The position numbers were made by a program, and so were the translations under genes. Shown here one piece after another: positions 56,825 to 64,000 of a stretch of DNA of 64,000 bases. The stretch comes from MFD04580-c1 sp963702995 (lineage in GTDB: Bacteria; Planctomycetota; Phycisphaerae; Tepidisphaerales; Tepidisphaeraceae), in assembly GCA_963702995.1 (NCBI GenBank), contig OY969783.1:2418001-2482000 (forward strand), read 5' to 3'. How positions within the stretch are numbered: position 1 is the stretch's first letter; each line of letters begins with the position of its first letter. The notes under the pieces were generated by a model. The model saw only the letters and a list, made by a program, of their open reading frames with translations. It did no database searches and was not told where the DNA came from.

Positions 56825-57850
56825 ATGAGCCGACCGATTCGCATCGGGCTGTTGACGCTGGTGGCGCTGTTCACGACTCTCGCCTGGGCGAAGCCAAGCG
56901 TCGCGGCCGCCGAACCCGCCCCGGCCGCCGCGCCGGCGGGCGCTGCTCCGGCGCCCCGCGACGACGGGCCTACGGCGGCCGCGAAGCCGCTCACGTCGCG
57001 CCTCCTCATCATCAGCGTCGATGGCCTGCGCCCGGACATGCTGCTCCGGGCCAACACGCCGACGATGCACGCCCTGTTCCGAGGCGGCACCTTCAGTTTC
57101 TGGGCGCGGACCGTGCCGCACGCCATCACCCTGCCCAGCCACACGAGCATGCTGACCGGCGTCATCCCCCGGAAGCACGAGATCGAGTGGAACAAGGACC
57201 TGCCCCTCAAGGAGCCGGTTTACCCCCGCTTCCCCACGCTGTTCGAGGTGGCCCACAAGCACGGCTTCACCACCGCGATGGCGGCCGGCAAGAGCAAGTT
57301 CGAGACGCTCAATAAGCCCGGCACCCTGGACTGGCCGTGGGTGACCGATTCCACCAAGGCCGAAGACGCCGACGTTGCCGCCCACGCCGTGGAGATCATT
57401 CGCGAGCACCGCCCGCAGGTGATGTTCGTCCACCTCCCAAGCACCGACAACGTCGGCCACGCCATCGGCTGGGGCACGCCCCAGCAGGAGAAAACGGTCG
57501 AGGCGGGCGACGCCGCCATCGCCCAGATCCTGGCGGCCGTAGATGAAGCGAAGCTCCGCGATGAAACGATCGTGATCCTGACCGCCGACCACGGCGGCGC
57601 CGGCCTGACCCACTTGCCGGATGACGCGAGGGCGCGGCACATCCCCTGGATCGTGAACGGCCGCGGGGTTCGCAAAAATGTTGACCTGACGACCTATCCC
57701 AATCTGATCATCAATACTGAAGACACCTTCGCGACGGCGAGCTTCCTCCTCGGCCTGCCGCTGTCGAAAGATCTCGACGGGAAGCCGATTCGAGAGATCC
57801 TCGAAGATCAAGGTGAGCTGATTCACACCGAGCCGACGAAGGACCGGTAA
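56825..57850 (+). CDS. Exported type I phosphodiesterase/nucleotide pyrophosphatase-like enzyme
   Basis: 341 residues from ATG 56825 (GGGGAAC upstream), which gives a signal peptide (IGLLTLVALFTTLAWAKPSVA). Alkaline phosphatase superfamily (PF01663 type): LLIISVDGLRPDMLLRANTP provides the metal Asp, HAITLPSHTSMLTG the Thr nucleophile, MFVHLPSTDNVGHAIGWGTP the Asp and His, and VILTADHGGAGLTHLPDD the Asp-His pair. It probably cleaves phosphodiester or pyrophosphate bonds outside the cytoplasm. Followed after 83 bases by the PQQ propeller gene. Confidence 0.92.
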   Translation: MSRPIRIGLLTLVALFTTLAWAKPSVAAAEPAPAAAPAGAAPAPRDDGPTAAAKPLTSRLLIISVDGLRPDMLLRANTPTMHALFRGGTFSFWARTVPHAITLPSHTSMLTGVIPRKHEIEWNKDLPLKEPVYPRFPTLFEVAHKHGFTTAMAAGKSKFETLNKPGTLDWPWVTDSTKAEDADVAAHAVEIIREHRPQVMFVHLPSTDNVGHAIGWGTPQQEKTVEAGDAAIAQILAAVDEAKLRDETIVILTADHGGAGLTHLPDDARARHIPWIVNGRGVRKNVDLTTYPNLIINTEDTFATASFLLGLPLSKDLDGKPIREILEDQGELIHTEPTKDR

Positions 57851-57933
57851 GCACCGCCGCCGCTTCCGCGACCTCGGCCCGCGGCCTATCATCCGGCGGG
57901 CTCTACCCTTTCACTGACTGGCTCGGAGGTTCG

Positions 57934-59781
57934 ATGACTCACGTTTCGCTCGGATATGGTTCGGGCCAACAGCCCGTCGTTCGCAAGCGGCCGCGGATCT
58001 GGGCGGGGGTCGTCCTGGTCGGGGTGATGTGGTGCATCATGAAAATCCCGGGGTGGATCGCCCCGGGCTCCATGGCCCACGTCATGAGCTGGATGTGGGC
58101 GCCGATATTCGGCGTCGTGGCCGTCCTGATCTGGTGGGTCGCCGCCAGCCGCCTCGCCTGGGCGACGCGCTGGGTTGGGCTGGGCGCTTTCTTCCTCGGC
58201 GGGGTGATCGCGTTCGGGCTCGGCGACAAGTCGATGCGGATGGGGTTCACGCTGGTGGCGATGCCCCTGGTCCTGACGGTCTGGGTTTTCTGGACGGTGA
58301 TCGGCAGCCACCTTGGCACGCGTACGCTGCGGCTTGGCCTGGCCCTGCTGATCGTCGGGACATGGTCCGTCTTCACGCTGCTCCGTTTCGACGGGCTGAC
58401 GGGGAGCCTGGGCTCCGACGTCTCCTTCCGATGGAGCCAGACCGCGGAGGAGCGTTACCTCGCCAGCCGCAAGGCGTCGGCTCACGCGCCGAGCCAGGGC
58501 CCCGTGGCATCGGCGACGACCCTTCCAGCGTCGGGCCCCACGACCGGCCCCATCTCCGGCTCAACAACCGAGCCGACCACCGAACCCAGCGCATCCCCCT
58601 CCACATCGCTCGCCGCCGGCGACTGGCCCGGCTTTCGAGGCCCCAACCGCGACGGACAATTCACCGGCGAGACGATCCGCACCGACTGGGCGCAGCGCCC
58701 GCCGACGCTGCTCTGGAAGCACCTGGTCGGTCCGGGATGGGGCTCGTTCTGCGTCATCGGCGACCTCGCCTACACGCAGGAGCAGCACGGGCCGTTCGAA
58801 TCGGTCGTCTGTTACGGGGCGAGCACCGGCGAAGAGGCGTGGTCGCACGACGACCAAACGCGGTTCACCGAGAATCTCTCCGGTGCTGGCCCGCGCAGCA
58901 CGCCGACGTTTTGGGAGGGGAAGCTCTACTCCTTTGGCGCAAACGGGCGGCTGAACTGCCTCGACGCCTTGAGCGGCAACGTCATCTGGTCGCACGATGT
59001 GATGGCCGAATCCGGCGCAACCTTGCCGATGTGGGGCTTCACATCGTCGCCGCTCGTCGCCGACGGACTGGTGATGGTGATCACCGGCGCGAAGGGCAAA
59101 TCCCTGATGGCGTATAAGGCCGACACGGGCACCCTGGCCTGGGCGGCCGGCGACGGGTGGGGCTACGGCTCTCCGCAGGTCTCCCGGATCGGCGGCATCG
59201 ACGTCGCCCTCTATCTGACCGCCGACGGCATCACGGGCGTCAACCCATTCGGCGGGGATGTGCTGTTCCAGGCCCCCTTTACGGTGCCCGGCGGCATCAA
59301 CCGGGCCATCCAGCCGACGATGGTGGGTGACGGCGAAATGTTGATCGGGACGGCCTTCCGCATCGGCACCAAGCGCGTCGCCATCCAGCGCGAGGGGAGC
59401 CAGTGGAGCACGCGCGAAGTCTGGATGAGCCGGTCGATCATGCCGTACTACAACGACCCTGTCGTCTACCAGGGGAACATCTACGGATTCGATGGGAACG
59501 GATCGGTCTCCTTCGTCTGCGTCGATGCGGCGACGGGCCAGCTCCGCTGGCGTCAGAAAGGGTATGGCGCGGGCCAGGTCCTGCTGCTCGCCAACCAGGG
59601 CCTGCTCCTGATCATGGCCGAATCGGGCGAGGCGGTCCTTGTTGAGGCGACGCCTGACGCCCACAAAGTCGTCGGCCGCTTTCAAGCGCTGGCCGGGAAG
59701 ACTTGGAATCACCCGGTCATCTCGCACGGCAAGCTCTTCGTCCGCAACAGCGAAGAGGCGGCCGCCTACGACCTCAAGTAA
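57934..59781 (+). CDS. Membrane-anchored PQQ-like beta-propeller protein
   Basis: 615 residues from ATG 57934 (GGAGG upstream). The first 150 residues have five to six hydrophobic helices (IWAGVVLVGVMWCIMKIPGW, APIFGVVAVLIWWVAASRLA, TLVAMPLVLTVWVFWTVIGS). A Thr/Ser/Pro-rich linker leads to a propeller of PQQ/YVTN type starting WPGFRGPNRDGQFTGE, with repeats containing GEEAWSHDDQTR, LSGNVIWSHDVMAESG and TGQLRWRQKGYGAG. Such proteins in planctomycetes often sit outside the membrane as scaffolds or dehydrogenase-like enzymes. No catalytic residues for quinoprotein activity are obvious. Confidence 0.88.
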   Translation: MTHVSLGYGSGQQPVVRKRPRIWAGVVLVGVMWCIMKIPGWIAPGSMAHVMSWMWAPIFGVVAVLIWWVAASRLAWATRWVGLGAFFLGGVIAFGLGDKSMRMGFTLVAMPLVLTVWVFWTVIGSHLGTRTLRLGLALLIVGTWSVFTLLRFDGLTGSLGSDVSFRWSQTAEERYLASRKASAHAPSQGPVASATTLPASGPTTGPISGSTTEPTTEPSASPSTSLAAGDWPGFRGPNRDGQFTGETIRTDWAQRPPTLLWKHLVGPGWGSFCVIGDLAYTQEQHGPFESVVCYGASTGEEAWSHDDQTRFTENLSGAGPRSTPTFWEGKLYSFGANGRLNCLDALSGNVIWSHDVMAESGATLPMWGFTSSPLVADGLVMVITGAKGKSLMAYKADTGTLAWAAGDGWGYGSPQVSRIGGIDVALYLTADGITGVNPFGGDVLFQAPFTVPGGINRAIQPTMVGDGEMLIGTAFRIGTKRVAIQREGSQWSTREVWMSRSIMPYYNDPVVYQGNIYGFDGNGSVSFVCVDAATGQLRWRQKGYGAGQVLLLANQGLLLIMAESGEAVLVEATPDAHKVVGRFQALAGKTWNHPVISHGKLFVRNSEEAAAYDLK

Positions 59782-60007
59782 AAACGCGATCGGGCCCTGG
59801 ACGCCGCCGGACGTCCCCATCGGGCCTCGCCGGGCGCCGCGCGGGTTCCCGCGATCCGCGCCCGTCAGTAAGCGGTCCCAGACCGCTCCGCTCCCCGCCG
59901 CGACGCCGACGGGCGCCCCGCACCAGCACAGCCCAACCGCTCCCTGACGGCGCGGCTCGCCGGGCGCCGCGGGCGACACTTGACGTCCGCGACGCGCGGC
60001 GGCCAAA

Positions 60008-61323
60008 GTGGCCGAGATGGAGCCGCCCGCCCCCGATCCCACTGCCGACCCACTCGCCAGTCACGCTGATGCCTCATCGGCCGCCGCGCGCTTGAAGGAA
60101 ATCGCGCGGCTTTTCACGCGCCTCGGCTTCACGGCTTTCGGCGGCCCGGCCGTTCATATCGCGCTGATGGAAGACGAAGTGGTCACCCGCCGCCGGTGGC
60201 TCGATCGGCAGCATTTTCTCGACCTGATCGCCGCGTTGAACTTCATTCCCGGCCCCAACTCCACCGAGATGGCCATGTCGCTGGGGTTGCTGCGCGGCGG
60301 GCTCACCGGGCTTGTGGCCGCCGGCGTCTGCTTCATCACCCCTGCCGTCCTGATCATCCTTCCGATTGCCTGGGCGTATGTTCGATTCGGCCGAGTCGCC
60401 GAGGTGCGGGGCGCGTTACAGGGGGTCAGCGCCGCCGTTGTCGCGGTTGTCGCTGTCGCGGGAATTCGCTTTGCCAGGACGGCGATTCGCGATCGGTTTA
60501 CATTGATCGTGATGCTCCTCGCGGGCGGCGGCGAGGTCTTCCTCCGCTACGTGCCCGCCGGGCAACGGTCGGCGGCCGCTCTGCCTGGGTCGCTGCAGGC
60601 GGAAATCGTGGTGCTCGCCGCCGCCGCGGCCGCGGGGGCGATCCGATCGTGGCCCTTTTCGGCTGGCGCAACGGCCCCCACCCTCGCCCTGGCGGCGACC
60701 GCGCTGGGGCCCGCCTCGCCGCGGCCGCTCCTGTCGCCGCGACTGAGCAGGCGGGCCCTTGGGCCGGCCTGGGGCGCCTCGGCCTGTTCTTTCTCAAAGT
60801 GGGTGCGACGCTGTTCGGGAGCGGGTATGTCCTGACGAGCTACCTGCAAGGCGGGCTGGCCGACCGCCCCAACCCCTGGCTGACGCAGCAGCAGGTGCTC
60901 GACGCCGTCGTGGTCGGCCAGATGACGCCGGGGCCGCTGCTGACGGCCGCCACGTTCGTCGGTTACGTCCGGGGGCAGGCCCTGTTTGGAACGACAGCGG
61001 GCGCGATCGCCGGAGCGTTGCTGGCGACGGCCGCCATCTTCCTGCCGGCGTTCCTGTTTGTCGCGGTGCTGAGCCGCGTCCTACCGCGCCTCCGCGCCCA
61101 CCCGCTCGCGCGGGGCACGCTCGACGCGATGAACGCGGCCGTCGTCGCGCTGATCTTCGTCGTCGCCGGGCGCTTCTCGGTCCCCCTGTGGCCGAGCCCC
61201 ACGCGCATGTCCCTGGCCGCCGCTTGCCTCGTGACCCTGCTGGTCACGGAGATGAACTCGACCTGGCTGCTCCTGATCGCGGGAGTGATCGGCGTTGGCG
61301 GTCACCTGATGGGATGGCGATGA
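60008..61323 (+). CDS. chrA: ChrA-type chromate transporter, frameshifted in the middle
   Basis: About 438 residues from GTG 60008 (or ATG 60017). CHR proteins have two homologous halves. The N-terminal half is clear: LFTRLGFTAFGGPAVHIALM, DLIAALNFIPGPNSTEMAMS and GFITPAVLI-like GVCFITPAVLIILPIAWAY. After a one-base deletion at about 60700-60735, the other frame carries the second half: RLGLFFLKVGATLFGSGYVL, LDAVVVGQMTPGPLLTAATF, VGYVRGQALFGTTAGAIAGA, ending GHLMGWR. The uncorrected N-terminal frame would stop at 60835. It exports chromate, or imports sulfate-like anions, across the inner membrane. Confidence 0.9.
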
Positions 61324-61345
61324 GCTATAACGGCGAAAATGTCGG

Positions 61346-62079
61346 TCAGACCCCCACCGATTCGGGGATCTCGGCGTTGTGGCTCACGGTCTGGATGTCT
61401 TCGTTCTCTTCCAGCGTGTCCACCAGCTTGAGCAGCTTAGCGCCGGCTTCGGCGTCGATCGCGACGGTGCTGTTGGGGACATTGATCACCTCGGCCGCCT
61501 CGATCGCGATGTTGGCGGCCGCCAGACGCCCCGCACCTTCAAAAGCGAAACCGGTGTCGTGATGACCTCGAAGACTTCCCCTTCGTTTCGCACGTCTTCG
61601 GCGCCGGCGTCGAGGGCGAGCTCCATCAGCTTGTCTTCATCGACCGCGTCCGACTTGATCGTGATCATGCCGAGCTTGGTGAACTGGAATGCGACCGCGC
61701 CGCTGGAGGCGAGGTTTCCCCCGGCCTTTTCCAACGCGCTGCGGACGTCGGGGGCCGTTCGAGCGCGGTTGTTGGTCAGCCCTTCGATCATCAGCGCGAC
61801 CCCTCCGGGGGCGTACCCTTCATAGGTGACAGCTTCGAAGTTATCCGCCCCCAGCTCACCCGTCCCCTTCTTGATCGCTTTCTCGATCGTGTCCTTGGGC
61901 ATGTTGACGGCCTTGGCCTCTTCAATCGTATAGCGGAGGTTCAGGTTCTCGCGGGGGTCGCCGCCGTTCTTGGCGGCGATGATGATTTTGCGCGAGATCT
62001 TGCTCCAGATGCGGCCGCGCATCGAATCGTTCGCCCCCTTCGCCCGCTTGATCTTCGACCAGTGACTGTGTCCGGCCAT
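61346..62079 (-). CDS. yebC: YebC/TACO1-family regulatory protein, frameshifted
   Basis: About 244 residues from ATG 62079 (MAGHSHWSKIKRAKGANDSM). Members act as transcription regulators or help ribosomes through proline stretches. The main frame covers PKDTIEKAIKKGTGELGADN, VTYEGYAPGGVALMIEGLTN and RTAPDVRSALEKAGGNLASS, then breaks after VFEVITTPVS. One base is missing near 61545-61550; the other frame continues with FEGAGRLAAANIAIEAAEVI and ENEDIQTVSHNAEIPESVGV, the family's usual end, to TGA at 61346-61348. Uncorrected, the protein is 197 residues. Confidence 0.92.
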
Positions 62080-62634
62080 CGTTGCTCACTCCTCAAGTTC
62101 CGCGGCGGTTTTCGCCGTCGGCAACCGCTTTGAATGTCAGCGATTGTACAAGAGTCCGAGGGCCGGTGCGAGCGCAACCCGAGTGCTCGAAACGCCGTGC
62201 CGCCAGACGATGACACCACCGTGCCCGGACCCAGCGATCGCCGGAGGCATCCAGTTCTCCCCGCATTCGTGGCGCTCCTGCCTTGGCGTTCTTGGCGTCT
62301 TGGCGTTCAATTTCTTTTCGCTCGAAGACGAAGGGAACGCCAAGACGCCAAGAACGCCAAGGAAAGAAACGCCGAGGGGGGATTGCGAGGTCCACCTTCG
62401 GCGTCACTCGATTGCAGCGCGAGCGGATTCGTGTGGTCAGCTCTTACCGCGATCCTGTTTCAAAAACGACAGGGCCTCTCCCTCGCCCCAAATGTGTGCC
62501 TGCCGCGAAACAGTGGCCACTCCGCCCGCCGGCGCGCTGTTGACGCAACCGGGCAAACAGAAGGCCCTGACGGGCCATGCTCTCGCAGGGCCCCGCCAGG
62601 GCCACCTTCGGCTCGCTGAAGGAGGTTCGACGGG
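62080..62634. other. Intergenic region holding a long inverted repeat
   Basis: 555 bases between yebC and the DUF1080-like gene, both minus strand. The main content is the perfect inverted repeat at 62281-62362. Short open frames on either strand are without ribosome sites or family signatures. Confidence 0.5.
62281..62362. repeat. Perfect 28-base inverted repeat of GGCGTYTT-like units
   Basis: Left arm 62281-62308 (CCTTGGCGTTCTTGGCGTCT followed by TGGCGTTC) is the exact reverse complement of the right arm 62335-62362 across a 26-base loop. Each arm is itself built of short units TTGGCGTTC/TTGGCGTC. Likely a REP or MITE family of its own; unlike families A and B, only one copy is in the window. 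Confidence 0.85.
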
Positions 62635-63387
62635 TTATTTCGCCGGCTCGGCGTTGTAAATCTTGATGTCGTCGAAGTAGCCGTCCTTCCCCTGGCAGCC
62701 GAATTCCATCTTCGACTTGGTGGGGTGGCCGATCCCCGAAGACTTGAGGTAGGCGGCCGGTTGCCCATCGACGGTGGCGCGCATTTCGTCGCCAACGGTC
62801 TCCAGGATCAGCGTGTGCCACTTCTCCGTCTCCAGCGCGAGCGGGAAGGTGGCGCTGCGGCCCTTGAGCAGCTTGTCCCGCTCGGCCTTGTTCTCCGGGC
62901 CCTTCATCGCGTAGATCTCGTTCTTCATCACGCCATCGCGCTGGTCGGTCAGGGTGATGCTGGTGGCTGTCATCCGCGCGGTGCAGATATGGCCGTAGTG
63001 CGACCCTTCGTACTTGCGATCGTCGAACTCGGCCGAGAGAGCCGTGGCGCCCGCGAAGCGGAAGCGGAGTTCTACGATGCTGTCCTTGGTCGGGACGTCG
63101 GTCCCGGCGACGGCCTGGTGCCCGACGACGGCGGGCTTCCCGTCGGCCGCCGGGGCGTTCACGCGGGTCTGGGTGCCTTTCAACGCGCCGTCTTCAACCG
63201 TAAACGTCGGGACGACCTGTTGCCAGGCTTTGCCGAGCTCCTTGCGATCAAAGTCGTCGGAGAAGAGAAGCTCCTTTTTCTTGGCGATCGGTTCGGCGGG
63301 GATCTTGGGCTTGTCGTCCGCCTTGTCGGCGCCGAACGAGGTGACCGTCAGCAGGAACAGCGGGGCGAGGAACAATCGAGCGTTCAT
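62635..63387 (-). CDS. Exported DUF1080-like (jelly-roll) protein
   Basis: 250 residues from ATG 63387; upstream frame sequence is repeat-derived. The signal peptide MNARLFLAPLFLLTVTSFGA shows export. LLFSDDFDRKELGKAWQQVV opens a concanavalin-like jelly roll, and GHPTKSKMEFGCQGKDGYFD followed by DIKIYNAEPAK closes it, as in DUF1080/3-keto-disaccharide hydrolase-type proteins that are very numerous in planctomycetes. Likely binds or cleaves a carbohydrate in the periplasm. Divergent from the polygalacturonase gene at 63666, which fits a shared role in polysaccharide use. Confidence 0.82.
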   Translation of the reverse strand: MNARLFLAPLFLLTVTSFGADKADDKPKIPAEPIAKKKELLFSDDFDRKELGKAWQQVVPTFTVEDGALKGTQTRVNAPAADGKPAVVGHQAVAGTDVPTKDSIVELRFRFAGATALSAEFDDRKYEGSHYGHICTARMTATSITLTDQRDGVMKNEIYAMKGPENKAERDKLLKGRSATFPLALETEKWHTLILETVGDEMRATVDGQPAAYLKSSGIGHPTKSKMEFGCQGKDGYFDDIKIYNAEPAK

Positions 63388-63478
63388 GATGGGCTCCATA
63401 AATTGGGGGACAGGGTCCGCATCGTAAATATTCCGCATCGCGGCAACAAGGGCGTTTGGTGTGAGGCATTTGGTGTCT

Positions 63479-63527
63479 GGGAACGCCGACGTCCTCGTCG
63501 GCTCACCGCCAAAGGCCGACGCGGACA
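63479..63527. repeat. Dispersed palindromic repeat, family A, degenerate copy
   Basis: GGGAACGCCGACGTCCTCGT at 63479 is an exact match to the left arm of the other copies; the right arm is shortened to GCCGACGCGGACAGG. It lies 92 bases upstream of the DUF1080-like start. Confidence 0.75.
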
Positions 63528-63665
63528 GGCTTACCAGGTCGTGCGGGACGCTTACCGCGTCGTGCCGGCGGCTTGTCAAAATGAGGGCCAAACCCAGCGG
63601 CTTGCCGCTTCTTGTTTGGCGAGCAAGTGGTACGCTGATCGGCAACAGGTCGCTTTGGAGGGACT

Positions 63666-64000
63666 ATGGCGAAGATGTTACGCTGGGGCCGGCAAGCGCG
63701 CGCGGCGAGCGCTGCGGCGCTGTTCATGTCTTTTCACACCTCATTACTTATAGCCAAGACCGCGGCGGATGTTGCGGAAGCAGCCCCGGAGCGCATCGCG
63801 TCAATCGTGGATTGCGGCGCTGTGGGCGACGGGAAGCGGCTCAACACGGAGTCGATCCAAACCGCGATCGACAAGCTGGCGGCCGCCGGCGGCGGGACGC
63901 TGGTCGTCCCGAAAGGGGTCTTCGTCAGTGGCGCGATCTTCCTCAAGCCAGGCGTCAGCCTCCGCCTGGACAAAGAGGCCGTCCTGAAGGGCTCGACCGA
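63666..64000 (+). CDS. Exported GH28-like polygalacturonase, N-terminal part only
   Basis: Open from ATG 63666 (GGAGG upstream) to the window edge, 111 residues so far. A long signal sequence (ASAAALFMSFHTSLLIAKTA) precedes SIVDCGAVGDGKRLNTESIQ, TAIDKLAAAGGGTLVVPKGV and FVSGAIFLKPGVSLRLDKEA, the standard start of pectin-type right-handed beta-helix glycoside hydrolases (GH28). The catalytic Asp residues lie beyond the window. It probably degrades pectic or related plant polysaccharides outside the cytoplasm. Confidence 0.85.
   Translation, partial: MAKMLRWGRQARAASAAALFMSFHTSLLIAKTAADVAEAAPERIASIVDCGAVGDGKRLNTESIQTAIDKLAAAGGGTLVVPKGVFVSGAIFLKPGVSLRLDKEAVLKGST

Overview
The window is a high-GC bacterial chromosome segment. 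Its gene content points to a planctomycete, probably of the Phycisphaerae/Tepidisphaerales type; this is inferred from gene families, since no rRNA is present. Pointers are a tandem-domain 6-pyruvoyl-tetrahydropterin synthase-like protein, a cytochrome c maturation locus that reads as one ResB-CcsA fusion, a DUF1080-like exported protein, a LuxR-type HTH protein of planctomycete flavour, PQQ-propeller and GH28-like exported proteins, and several families of dispersed palindromic repeats.

Left end (1-8757, minus strand): an Rhs cassette array. Three copies of an Rhs core repeat region follow one another, and each lacks its N-terminal part at a different point. Copy 3 (8757-6139) ends in an unrecognised tip and is followed by an exported ankyrin-repeat protein. 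Copy 2 (5076-2998) runs into a decayed GHH/HNH-type nuclease tip that abuts, by one base, a gene for a protein with four CxxC pairs. Copy 1 leaves the window at base 1. Tips and partners are visibly more AT-rich than their surroundings. This looks like a store of displaced toxin tips with their immunity genes.

8.9-24.8 kb: QueD/PTPS-like protein, a lipoprotein with a duplicated domain, ResB/CcsA cytochrome c assembly, a prenyltransferase/squalene-cyclase-repeat-like protein behind a promoter with a palindrome over its -10 box, trigger factor, histidyl-tRNA synthetase, a ClC channel with a MarR regulator, an MFS transporter, and a Gfo/Idh/MocA oxidoreductase.

25-32.3 kb: a GT4 glycosyltransferase, a MATE exporter, a multi-PAS diguanylate cyclase and a divergent PilZ protein. 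32.5-41.5 kb, all minus strand: gapA, pdhA, pdhB, pdhC, a TlpA-like thioredoxin and a lipoyl-domain-fused dihydrolipoamide dehydrogenase, linking glycolysis to acetyl-CoA. 42-49 kb: a receiver-like protein, a second GGDEF protein, ribosomal protein L21, YggS, a two-gene membrane-protein pair and an MFS exporter. 49.3-64 kb: hemC, an NAD(P)-binding epimerase-like protein, an M50 protease with a zinc ribbon, a sugar isomerase, a GT2 glycosyltransferase, a LuxR-like HTH protein and a sensor-like protein, a phosphodiesterase/phosphatase, a membrane-anchored PQQ propeller, ChrA, YebC, a DUF1080-like protein, and the start of a polygalacturonase.

At least eleven otherwise ordinary genes, including gapA, lpd, yggS, yebC and ccsA, are broken by one-base indels where the other frame carries the family sequence on without a gap. 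The simplest explanation is residual sequencing/assembly error. I annotate these genes across the break and give its position.
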